Shown in pieces: positions 26,544 through 33,846 of a stretch of DNA of 64,000 nucleotides (position 1 is the first letter of the stretch; each line of letters begins with the position of its first letter). Source of the DNA: Colimorpha sp045640985 (GTDB lineage: Bacteria > Bacteroidota > Bacteroidia > Bacteroidales > P3). The translations under genes and the position numbers were made by a program. Where the stretch lies: positions 13,676 to 77,675 of the forward strand of contig JAZUFZ010000004.1 of assembly GCA_045640985.1 (NCBI GenBank), read 5' to 3'. The notes beneath the pieces were generated by a model. That model saw only the letters and a program-made list of their open reading frames with translations, made no database searches and was not told the DNA's origin.

Positions 26544-27844
26544 CCTATCAAGAGACATTAGATTATATGTTCAACAGCTTGCCGATGTATCACCGCATCG
26601 GCAAAGCTGCTTATAAAGCTGACATTACAAATACGGTAGCCATGATGGATTACCTCGGCCACCCGGAAACCGGTTTCCGAAGCATCCATGTCGCCGGAAC
26701 CAACGGGAAAGGGTCTGTAAGTCATCTGCTCGCAAGCATATTGCAACAGGCTGGATATAAAGTCGGCCTTTACACCTCACCTCATCTGGTAGATTTCCGG
26801 GAAAGAATCCGCATCAACGGCGAAATGATTTCCAAGAAAGAAGTCAGCAACTGGATTACCAGACACAAAGATTTTCTCGACAAAGAGCAATTGTCTTTCT
26901 TTGAAATGACTGTCGGTATGGCGTTTGACTTCTTCGCCAGAGAAAAGGTTGATGTAGCCGTTGTTGAAGTCGGTATGGGCGGACGTCTGGATTCCACCAA
27001 TGTCATACGCCCCGACCTCAGCATCATTACCAATATAAGCTTTGACCATACCCAGTTTTTAGGGGACACTTTGGCCAAAATCGCTCACGAAAAAGCGGGT
27101 ATCATAAAACCGCTTACCCCTGTTGTGATTGGTCAGACCCATCCGGAGACAGAGCCTGTATTCCAGACAAAAGCCAATCGTCTGAGTGCCCCTATTACCA
27201 TGGCCGATCAGCATTATAGAATCCGCCAGATTTTAGACCGCACCACTCCCCTGCTCCGTTTTGACGTTACCAGAGATGGAAAAACCATCCAGCAGGACCT
27301 CTTATGTCCACTCTCTGGAAGTTATCAGCTAAAGAATCTTGCCACGCTTTTTGCCGCATTGGACCAACTTCAAAAACAGGACTACAACTTCAGCGATATT
27401 GACATCAGACATGGCATCCGTAATGTCATACAGGACACAGGACTCCACGGACGTTGGGAAATCATGGAAGAGGAGCCACTGGTAATCTGTGAAACCGCAC
27501 ACAATCAAGATGGAATAGAATCCATGCTTGAGAAGCTGCAGCACTTGAGATACCGTCAGTTACATTTGATATACGGCTGTGTGAATGATAAGGATTTCGG
27601 CCATATTCTTCCGCTTCTGCCTCCAAATGCCATACGCTACTATACCAAGCCTAATGTCCCACGAGGGCTGGATGTTGAGATTCTCGCAAAGGAAGCAAAA
27701 TCATTAGGTCTTGAAGGAACCTCCTATCCCACAATCCGACAGGCCCTCTCTGCCGCAAAAAAGCAGGCCTCACCGCAAGACTTCATTCTGATTACGGGCA
27801 GCATCTTCTTAGTAGCTGACGCAGTAGCGCTATACAAAAAATAA
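26540..27844 (+). CDS. folC: Folylpolyglutamate synthase / dihydrofolate synthase
   Basis: A 434-residue Mur-ligase-type enzyme that adds glutamate to folates, and dihydropteroate to glutamate, using ATP. Motifs: HVAGTNGKGSVSHLLASI (P-loop, about 51-68), the YTSPHLVDFRERI substrate loop, VVEVGMGGRLDSTN, and ITNISFDHTQFLGDT with HEKAGIIKP. Translation is coupled to valS through a 4-base overlap. The 5-formyl-THF cyclo-ligase at 55447 is the only other folate gene in the window. Confidence 0.96.
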   Translation: MTYQETLDYMFNSLPMYHRIGKAAYKADITNTVAMMDYLGHPETGFRSIHVAGTNGKGSVSHLLASILQQAGYKVGLYTSPHLVDFRERIRINGEMISKKEVSNWITRHKDFLDKEQLSFFEMTVGMAFDFFAREKVDVAVVEVGMGGRLDSTNVIRPDLSIITNISFDHTQFLGDTLAKIAHEKAGIIKPLTPVVIGQTHPETEPVFQTKANRLSAPITMADQHYRIRQILDRTTPLLRFDVTRDGKTIQQDLLCPLSGSYQLKNLATLFAALDQLQKQDYNFSDIDIRHGIRNVIQDTGLHGRWEIMEEEPLVICETAHNQDGIESMLEKLQHLRYRQLHLIYGCVNDKDFGHILPLLPPNAIRYYTKPNVPRGLDVEILAKEAKSLGLEGTSYPTIRQALSAAKKQASPQDFILITGSIFLVADAVALYKK

Positions 27845-27847
27845 CGC

Positions 27848-28177
27848 ATGAGCTGCATCTCCTTCTCGGGACTTCTTATTGGAATTGCCACATTTCTTAT
27901 GATCGGCATATTCCACCCCATCGTAATCAAAACGGAATACTATATCGGGAAACAGATATGGTGGGTATTTCTCTTAGCGGGAATACTCAGCATTTTAGGA
28001 TCCCTGTTTGTAAAGAATCTTGTCCTATCCATTCTTTTAGGCATATTTGCTTTCAGCTGCTTATGGTCCATATTGGAACTGTACGAGCAGGAAAAGCGAG
28101 TACTGAAAGGCTGGTTTCCCCGTAACCCGAACCGAAGACATCCTTACCCGGACGAACTTTCAAACAATAAGCCATGA
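27848..28177 (+). CDS. DUF4491 family membrane protein
   Basis: A 109-residue protein with three hydrophobic helices (about 5-28, 39-56 and 58-76) and a basic, proline-rich C-terminal tail (GWFPRNPNRRHPYPDE). Matches the small DUF4491 family of unknown function. It lies 3 bases after folC and overlaps the next gene by 4 bases, so it is probably co-translated with the nuclease-like gene. Confidence 0.8.
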   Translation: MSCISFSGLLIGIATFLMIGIFHPIVIKTEYYIGKQIWWVFLLAGILSILGSLFVKNLVLSILLGIFAFSCLWSILELYEQEKRVLKGWFPRNPNRRHPYPDELSNNKP

Positions 28178-29025
28178 AAAAAGCCATAATCTTCTTCGCT
28201 TGCACTGTAATACTGGCCGTGGCATACAGCTTCGCGCCTACCCGTTCAAGCCACCACAGAATTAAAGTAATAACCTTCAACATCCGCAATAGCTCTGCCT
28301 GGTCCACCCAACACGACGGCATCAATTGCTGGGCCAACCGCCGCGCCGCTGTTGCCTCTATGATTGCGCAGGAGCAGCCAGATGCCATAGGACTACAGGA
28401 AGTACTTAATGACCAGCTGCATTTTCTCGATAGTGCTTTAGTTGATTACGAGCGCATAGGCGTGGGCCGTGACGACGGCGACACAAACGGCGAATGTATG
28501 GCTGTATATTTCCGAAAAGACCGTTTCCTGCTTGAGAAATCGGCCACCTACTGGCTGAGTGAGACCCCGACGGCCGTTTCCAGAGGATGGGACGCCGCCT
28601 GCAAACGTACAGTCACTATGGTACTGTTGGAAGACCGGGAAACCCATTACGAATGGCTATACATGAATACGCATCTCGACCACGTCGGAGCGATTGCCCG
28701 CGCAGAATCCACCAGACTCCTCCACAGACTTGCCGAGGAATGGGCTGGCGATTCAATTCCTGTGGTAATAGGTGGGGATATGAATTCAAACCTTCAAGAT
28801 ACCATTTTCCGTTCCTTCTCAGAAGACGGATGGGTTTCGGTCCGAGAGATGCTCGCCCCGGAAGACACCTTGCCCACCTATACCGGATACGGAAAAGAGA
28901 AGGCCTCCCAGATTGATCATTTCTTTGTACGGAATCTCAAACCCGCCTCCATCAAGACCTTGAATGGCAACTATGGGGTTCCCTATATATCCGACCACTA
29001 TCCAGTCATGATGGAATTTGACTGA
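28174..29025 (+). CDS. Secreted endonuclease/exonuclease/phosphatase family protein
   Basis: A 283-residue protein with an N-terminal signal or anchor segment (AIIFFACTVILAVAYSFA) and a complete EEP fold: ITFNIRN, the metal Glu in IGLQEV, MNTHLDH, the GGDMNSN catalytic Asp/Asn motif and the final ISDHYPV. The fold covers DNases, sphingomyelinases and sugar/lipid phosphatases; GINCWANRRAAV is typical of the Bacteroidetes secreted members. Substrate unknown. Last gene of the valS operon. Confidence 0.85.
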   Translation: MKKAIIFFACTVILAVAYSFAPTRSSHHRIKVITFNIRNSSAWSTQHDGINCWANRRAAVASMIAQEQPDAIGLQEVLNDQLHFLDSALVDYERIGVGRDDGDTNGECMAVYFRKDRFLLEKSATYWLSETPTAVSRGWDAACKRTVTMVLLEDRETHYEWLYMNTHLDHVGAIARAESTRLLHRLAEEWAGDSIPVVIGGDMNSNLQDTIFRSFSEDGWVSVREMLAPEDTLPTYTGYGKEKASQIDHFFVRNLKPASIKTLNGNYGVPYISDHYPVMMEFD

Positions 29026-29054
29026 TACGCCATATTTTAACGGCTTTTTCCTGC

Positions 29055-29084
29055 GGTAACTTCCTGCTATAGAAGGGAGTTACC
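29055..29084 (+). repeat. 30-bp remnant of the 119-bp hairpin repeat
   Basis: A near-perfect palindrome whose left half matches GGTAACTCCCTTCTAT with two changes and whose right half is exactly ATAGAAGGGAGTTACC. It looks like the two ends of the 119-bp element joined with the middle missing. It lies 29 bases after the nuclease stop and may now act as a terminator hairpin. The remaining ~310-base gap shows no gene. Confidence 0.7.
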
Positions 29085-29336
29085 CTATGTAAATGACTAT
29101 ACTACAGCTGGAAAATCCGTTTCAATTGAATGGCGCTGCGATGGTGAATTATGATGAAACGATATCGGTTTCATATCCTGTTTCTTTATGATAAATAGTT
29201 CGTTTCCGCGAATATCCGACACCAGCTTTCGGGGCTCTATGTACGGCCAGCAGGAACAATCCATAAAAAAAACCTCCCGTTTCACAACAGGAGGCCAAAA
29301 CAAAAGCGTATGAAAAAAAAATTATATTTTTTCTTA

Positions 29337-29492
29337 TTATTTCTTCTTGAGATATTCCTGAACGTTATCTGAAGGCATTACTTCTTCCTCGAAAACGTAG
29401 GCGTTTGTTTTAGGAGAACGGACCATGCGGATAACTTTTGCATAGTTCTTACCGGTCTGAGTTTTCAGTGTTGCAACAACTTTCTTTGCCAT
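29337..29492 (-). CDS. DUF4295 family small basic protein
   Basis: A 51-residue Lys-rich protein, starting MAKKVVATLKTQTGKNYAKV and ending QEYLKKK. DUF4295 is a Bacteroidetes-restricted family normally encoded directly after the L33 gene, and has been proposed as ribosome-associated because of that context. Here too it follows rpmG, after 25 bases that contain an unusually strong Shine-Dalgarno site. It was identified by reading the minus strand directly. Confidence 0.85.
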   Translation of the reverse strand: MAKKVVATLKTQTGKNYAKVIRMVRSPKTNAYVFEEEVMPSDNVQEYLKKK

Positions 29493-29502
29493 AGTTCAAT
29501 TT

Positions 29503-29510
29503 CCTCCTTT
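29503..29510 (-). promoter_or_regulatory. Strong Shine-Dalgarno site before the DUF4295 gene
   Basis: AAAGGAGG on the minus strand, ending 10 bases upstream of the ATG. Most other genes in this window lack such a site, as expected for Bacteroidetes, whose ribosomes largely ignore it. Confidence 0.7.
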
Positions 29511-29517
29511 TGATTTG

Positions 29518-29706
29518 TTACTTGATTTCTTTGTGAACAGTCATTTTCTTCAAGAACGGATTGTACTTCTTCAGTTCAAGACGTTCTGGCGTGTTCTTTT
29601 TGTTCTTAGTGGTGATATAACGGCTCATGCCGGGAACGCCACTTGCTTTCTGCTCGGTGCATTCGAGAATAACCTGTACTCGTGCGTCTTTATTTTTCTT
29701 TGCCAT
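29518..29706 (-). CDS. rpmG: 50S ribosomal protein L33
   Basis: A 62-residue protein: MAKKNKDARVQVILECTEQ, then the conserved SRYITTKNKKNTPERLELKKYNP segment and a C-terminal LKKMTVHKEIK. Only one of the usual zinc cysteines remains (Cys16), so it is the zinc-independent form. A promoter directly upstream (29728-29736) shows that it starts the operon; the L28 gene that often precedes it in Bacteroidetes is absent here. Confidence 0.96.
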   Translation of the reverse strand: MAKKNKDARVQVILECTEQKASGVPGMSRYITTKNKKNTPERLELKKYNPFLKKMTVHKEIK

Positions 29707-29727
29707 TTCTAATCTTTTTTTGAGGTT

Positions 29728-29736
29728 GCAAAAGTA
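29728..29736 (-). promoter_or_regulatory. -7 box of rpmG
   Basis: TACTTTTGC on the minus strand, 22 bases upstream of the rpmG start. Confidence 0.75.
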
Positions 29737-29897
29737 CTAACATTTTTTCAATTGACCAACTCTTTTGCAAGTTTTTTTTCTAATATTTTCGTAACTGCTA
29801 TATTTTTCAGCACGTTACAAATACACAATTTTTGCTTATCGTTCTACTTTCGTGCTTGTAAATCGCACCTTTTCGGAGCTTTTTTTCCATTTTTCGG

Positions 29898-31133
29898 CTA
29901 TTTACCAAACACCTTTACTGCCTCTTTCATCCGCTGACGGATGGAAACATCAAAGGGACAGCGACTTTCGCATGCGCCGCATTCCACACAATCACTTGCG
30001 TGATGTTCCATGGCGTCATATTCCTGCTGGAGTTCCGGAGATACCTTTCCTTCCGCTACAGCCCTATCCAGACACTTGTTTACCTTGGCGATGTTGATGC
30101 CTTGGGGACATGGCGCGCAATGACTGCAATAGGTGCAATCTCCAAGACTTACGCTCTGAACATTGGAAACGGCAAGCACGCTCATATACTCTTTCTCGGC
30201 GTCAGTTGCGTGCAGATAATGAAGATCCGCCTTCAGTTCGTCGATATTACCCGCTCCGCACAATACGGAAGCCACACATGGTTTTGCCAGACTGTAGGAG
30301 ATACATTGTACCGGAGTAAGGGCCACCTTGAGGGGTGAAGTCTCTGCCTGGAGCAATTTTCCGCCCCCGCCGAAAGCCTTCATTACCGTAATCGCGATGC
30401 CGTTCTGCGCGCAATAGTCGAACAGTTCAACTCTCACCGGATCGATTCCTGCGAGCATCGTTTCGTAGCTCTTCGGATCCCACACATTTGCTCCGGCCTG
30501 CAGACGGTCGAAAGCCGGATTCATTGAAAACATAATCACCTCTACCTTGCCGCTTTTGGCTGCCATAAGGGCCACCTGTGCGTTATGGCTGCTCACACCG
30601 ATATGCTTGATTCTGCCTTCGTTTTTCAGTTGCTGCACATATTCCATAAACGGGCTCTCTTCCAGTTCCTGCCACTGTTCCGGTGTGTCGGTAATATGAA
30701 TCATACCGACTTCGATATAATCCGTGCCAAGCCGCTGAAGCATATCTTCAAAGCCCTGCTTCGATTCTTCCACATCGCGTGTACGCTTATACTGACCATC
30801 AACCCAGCAGGTGCCGATATGGCCTTGTATCTGCATCTTATCGCGACGGCCCTGGATGGCATATCCTATATTGTCTCTCACCACGGGATTGGCATCATAA
30901 AGGTCTATATAATTGACACCGCTGTCAATGGCCACATCCATAAATGCCCGGGCTTCCTCTTTTGTCATTTCTCCGAAACCGCCGCACCCAAGACCTATTT
31001 CCGAGGCTGTAAGTCCGGTATTGCCCAATGAACGATAGACCATCGAGTTTTCGGGAGTCGTTTTCCTGTTTCCGCAAGCAGCCATTACCGCCGCCGCAAC
31101 CATGCAAATCAGAATTTTCGTTGTCGTTTTCAT
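29898..31133 (-). CDS. Aldo/keto reductase lipoprotein with C-terminal 4Fe-4S domain
   Basis: A 411-residue protein. The N-terminal MKTTTKILICMVAAAVMAAC is a lipoprotein-type signal with Cys20, although the Met-Ala-Ala-Cys lipobox is not canonical. Residues of about 35-320 are an aldo/keto reductase barrel (SEIGLGCGGFGEM, Asp/Tyr pair in YIDLYDANP, GVSSHNA). The C-terminus has two cysteine clusters (CTYCSHCAPCPQG and CVECGACESRCPF) for 4Fe-4S centres. An upstream in-frame TTG at 31223 was rejected because it precedes any signal-like region. It is probably an exported or membrane-attached oxidoreductase; substrate unknown. Confidence 0.85.
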   Translation of the reverse strand: MKTTTKILICMVAAAVMAACGNRKTTPENSMVYRSLGNTGLTASEIGLGCGGFGEMTKEEARAFMDVAIDSGVNYIDLYDANPVVRDNIGYAIQGRRDKMQIQGHIGTCWVDGQYKRTRDVEESKQGFEDMLQRLGTDYIEVGMIHITDTPEQWQELEESPFMEYVQQLKNEGRIKHIGVSSHNAQVALMAAKSGKVEVIMFSMNPAFDRLQAGANVWDPKSYETMLAGIDPVRVELFDYCAQNGIAITVMKAFGGGGKLLQAETSPLKVALTPVQCISYSLAKPCVASVLCGAGNIDELKADLHYLHATDAEKEYMSVLAVSNVQSVSLGDCTYCSHCAPCPQGINIAKVNKCLDRAVAEGKVSPELQQEYDAMEHHASDCVECGACESRCPFDVSIRQRMKEAVKVFGK

Positions 31134-31258
31134 AATATTACCCATTATAGGATTGTTTTTTGAATTTATGCTAATATGAAGTTCACAGTCTTTATGAGAA
31201 ATGTATTTATTCTTATATGTCAATTATTTATACATATTTCCCACTCAAATACCAATAT

Positions 31259-31267
31259 GCAAAGATA
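31259..31267 (-). promoter_or_regulatory. -7 box of the aldo/keto reductase gene
   Basis: TATCTTTGC on the minus strand, 126 bases upstream of the start at 31133. Confidence 0.6.
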
Positions 31268-31330
31268 CATAATTTTTCCGACACCGACAAACTTTTTCCA
31301 AAAAAATTTGACCCATTGAAAAATAATATG

Positions 31331-31339
31331 TACTTTTGC
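31331..31339 (+). promoter_or_regulatory. -7 box of the phosphoglucosamine mutase gene
   Basis: TACTTTTGC, 58 bases upstream of the ATG at 31398. Confidence 0.7.
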
Positions 31340-31397
31340 AAAATCAAATCCTTATGAAAAAGAAGTAAAATCTTATTAGTATCTAATACCACTAAAT

Positions 31398-32786
31398 ATG
31401 AGTTTAATCAAATCAATTTCCGGCATTCGTGGCACCATAGGTGGCGTGCCCGGCGATGGACTCAGTCCTGTCGATGTCGTAAAATTCACCACCGCATTTG
31501 CAACCTTTCTGCAACGTCGTTCTCCAGAGAAACGTCTCACACTTGTAGTGGGGCGCGACGCCCGTCTCAGCGGCGCCATGGTGGACCATCTGGTTGTGGG
31601 AACACTTATCGGAATGGGAATCGATGTTATTGAAACCGGATTTTCCACCACTCCTACCGTGGAAGTCACCGTCGTGGACAAGCACGCCGACGGCGGTATC
31701 ATTCTTACCGCAAGCCACAATCCCCGCCATTGGAACGCACTCAAGCTCCTCAACGCACAGGGCGAATTCATCGATGCCGCAGAAGGCAACGAAGTACTCC
31801 GCCTGGCTGAAAGCGATGAACTTTCCTACGCCGATGTAGAATCCCTCGGCCACGTAACCGAAGATTTCAACACCATCGACCGCCACATCCAGAAAGTGCT
31901 GGCGCTCCCTCTGGTAGATGTAGAAGCCATCCGCAAGGCCAACTTCAAAGTAGCTGTCGATGCCGTCAATTCCACCGGCGGAATTGCCATTCCTCGCCTG
32001 CTGCGCGCCTTGGGCGTAAACCAGGTCGTAGAGCTCAACTGTGAGCCCACAGGAGACTTTGCCCATCTGCCCGAACCCATTCCTCAGAACCTTACCCAGA
32101 TTGCTACCGAAGTACCACAGCAGCATTGCGACCTCGGTATCGTAGTGGACCCCGACGTGGACCGGCTCGCACTCATCTGCGAAACCGGCCAGATGTTCGG
32201 TGAAGAATACACGCTTGTTTCCGTTGCCGACTATGTGCTTTCCCACACCCCCGGAAACACCGTAAGCAACCTCTCCTCTACCCGCGCCCTGCGCGACATC
32301 ACCCTCAGCCACGGCGGTTCCTACAGTGCCGCTGCCGTAGGTGAAGTGAACGTGGTTACCAAGATGAAAGAAACCCATGCCATTATCGGCGGCGAAGGCA
32401 ACGGAGGCGTCATTTATCCAGAACTGCACTACGGACGCGATGCGCTGGTGGGCGTTGCCCTCTTCCTCAGCCTCCTGGCTCACAAAGGATGCAAAGTGTC
32501 CGAACTGCGCAAGACTTTCCCCAACTATGAGATTTCCAAGAACCGCAAAGACCTCACCCCCGACATGGATGTGGATATGATCCTCGCCAGAATGGCTGAG
32601 AAATACCAGCATGAGCAGGTCAATACCATCGACGGCGTAAAGATCGACTTTGCCGACAGCTGGGTACATCTGCGCAAGTCCAACACCGAACCCATCATCC
32701 GCATCTATTCCGAGGCAGCCACTACCGAAAAGGCCGACGCACTCGCACAGCAGATTATCTCTGATATCGAATCCTTAATAAAATAA
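31398..32786 (+). CDS. glmM: Phosphoglucosamine mutase (phosphohexomutase family)
   Basis: A 462-residue alpha-D-phosphohexomutase. Phospho-serine loop TASHNPRHWNAL (about 110-121), metal loop DPDVDRLAL (about 251-259), sugar-specificity loop GGEGNGGVIYP (about 332-342) and the C-terminal phosphate loop RKSNTEPIIRIYSEA. The GEGNGG loop and length agree with the Bacteroidetes group annotated GlmM, which makes glucosamine-1-phosphate for peptidoglycan and LPS. A phosphomanno- or phosphoglucomutase activity cannot be fully excluded. The PspC gene follows after 4 bases. Confidence 0.85.
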   Translation: MSLIKSISGIRGTIGGVPGDGLSPVDVVKFTTAFATFLQRRSPEKRLTLVVGRDARLSGAMVDHLVVGTLIGMGIDVIETGFSTTPTVEVTVVDKHADGGIILTASHNPRHWNALKLLNAQGEFIDAAEGNEVLRLAESDELSYADVESLGHVTEDFNTIDRHIQKVLALPLVDVEAIRKANFKVAVDAVNSTGGIAIPRLLRALGVNQVVELNCEPTGDFAHLPEPIPQNLTQIATEVPQQHCDLGIVVDPDVDRLALICETGQMFGEEYTLVSVADYVLSHTPGNTVSNLSSTRALRDITLSHGGSYSAAAVGEVNVVTKMKETHAIIGGEGNGGVIYPELHYGRDALVGVALFLSLLAHKGCKVSELRKTFPNYEISKNRKDLTPDMDVDMILARMAEKYQHEQVNTIDGVKIDFADSWVHLRKSNTEPIIRIYSEAATTEKADALAQQIISDIESLIK

Positions 32787-32790
32787 CACC

Positions 32791-32991
32791 ATGGAAGAAG
32801 AAAGATCATACAAAAAACTCACCCGCAGCCTGAGCGACAAAAAACTCGGAGGCGTTTGTGGCGGTTTCGCCAAATATCTCAATGTGGACCCGACCGTGAT
32901 GAGAATACTCTTTCTCATTGCCTTCCTCTGCGGCACTATCGGTCTTTGGGTTTATCTCGTATGCTGGCTGGTTATGCCCGAAGGCGAATAG
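32791..32991 (+). CDS. PspC domain membrane protein
   Basis: A 66-residue single-domain protein: KKLTRSLSDKKLGGVCGGFAKYLN followed by VDPTVMRILFLIAFL and a hydrophobic helix ending YLVCWLVMPEGE. This is the complete PspC domain, which senses or responds to inner-membrane stress in other bacteria. No other psp gene is present. It shares the upstream operon and is closed by a good terminator. Confidence 0.92.
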   Translation: MEEERSYKKLTRSLSDKKLGGVCGGFAKYLNVDPTVMRILFLIAFLCGTIGLWVYLVCWLVMPEGE

Positions 32992-33017
32992 TCTGCCACA
33001 ACAAAGAATCCATTTAT

Positions 33018-33046
33018 TGCGGAGCCCTCTGGACTCCGCATTTTTA
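33018..33046 (+). terminator. Terminator of the glmM-pspC operon
   Basis: TGCGGAG (33018-33024) pairs with CTCCGCA (33034-33040), loop of 9, followed by TTTTTA. Confidence 0.88.
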
Positions 33047-33200
33047 GTTTCTCCACAAAAATACGAGACAGGAGCAGACATCAGATGAAGGTTGTGCTGA
33101 TGATACCAGATACTGGCACGGAGAACCGATACTCCCAATACCAATGAGAAAGAACAGGACGCGCTCAACTGCCTCTTAGACAAAGAGTAACCGGATAAAC

Positions 33201-33354
33201 AAACCTAACACCTAACACCTAACAATCCAAAAAATGGATATACAAACCCTCTTTATATACTACTTAACTAACTAATATATAGATAGTTATAGAGTGTTTG
33301 AAGAAATAATGATACCCTCAAAAATTGGACTGTTAGTTGTTAGTTGTTAGGTTT
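33201..33354 (+). repeat. Palindromic element with heptad-repeat arms, copy 1
   Basis: The left arm (33201-33230) is three tandem CTAACAM heptads flanked by AAAC and TCCAA. The right arm (33325-33354) is its inverted match with three mismatches in 30 bases. The 94-base interior is A+T-rich and contains a second partial palindrome (AAACCCTCTTTATA against TATAGAGTGTTT). A related element lies at 63644-63848. It occupies part of the 800-base gap between pspC and the DUF262-HNH gene. Confidence 0.8.
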
Positions 33355-33390
33355 TACAACTCAAACATTTCTCTAAAAAGCACAACTACA

Positions 33391-33564
33391 ATGAAATACG
33401 ACATTACAAAACCCACTTCACCCAAGATGCCGGAGCTCGGCAAGGGGGCAGAATGCCTCAAACTGATGCCATTTCAAGCCTCAAAAAGGTTGAATGGCTC
33501 CAGTTTCAGGTTCGGTTTCCCATTTTTTGCGAAAAACAGGCGTAGAAGAATTTTCAATAATTGA
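33391..33564 (+). pseudogene. Short ORF after the palindromic element, possible gene remnant
   Basis: An ATG 36 bases downstream of the palindrome opens a 57-codon frame beginning MKYDITKPTSPKMPELGKG, with protein-like composition for about 35 residues. It then becomes basic and low-complexity before the stop. It could be the 5' end of a truncated gene, a small protein or chance. No family was recognised. Confidence 0.3.
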
Positions 33565-33674
33565 GGGAAAAAGGCCAATCTGCGGAGGTAAGTGGCGGAG
33601 AATGGGGAAAACCGTTCAATCCGGCCGCGGAAATCCGCAGGAATCTTCGCGACCTGACACCGCCGCTGTCCGGC

Positions 33675-33718
33675 TGGTAACTCCGGGGTATCTCCCTAGT
33701 ATCTCCCCGGTAACTCCC
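33675..33718 (-). repeat. 11-bp tandem repeat array, 4 units, inverted
   Basis: Read on the minus strand, four contiguous 11-base units (GGGAGTTACCG, GGGAGATACTA, GGGAGATACCC, CGGAGTTACCA), the same unit as at 5381. Two degenerate plus-strand units (CGGCCTTACCG, GGGAGGCATCA) follow at 33761-33782. Confidence 0.8.
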
Positions 33719-33846
33719 TCTTCCGACCGTCTGTGGGACAGCAGAACGACACCGCCGCCCCGGCCTTACCGGGGAGGCATCACACGGGAAAGAGTAAGCG
33801 TATGCCAATCATAACTATGACATACGCATTCCCATGAAGGACGCTT

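Noticed and set aside
31413..32669. 418-codon minus-strand open frame opposite the phosphoglucosamine mutase gene
   Set aside because: The plus-strand gene has every mutase motif and a promoter; the antisense translation is low-complexity Gly/His/Val-rich.
33201..33354. Heptad palindrome as a simple transcription terminator
   Set aside because: It is far longer than a terminator, lies 160 bases after an existing good terminator for pspC, and has repeat-built arms and an A+T-rich interior.
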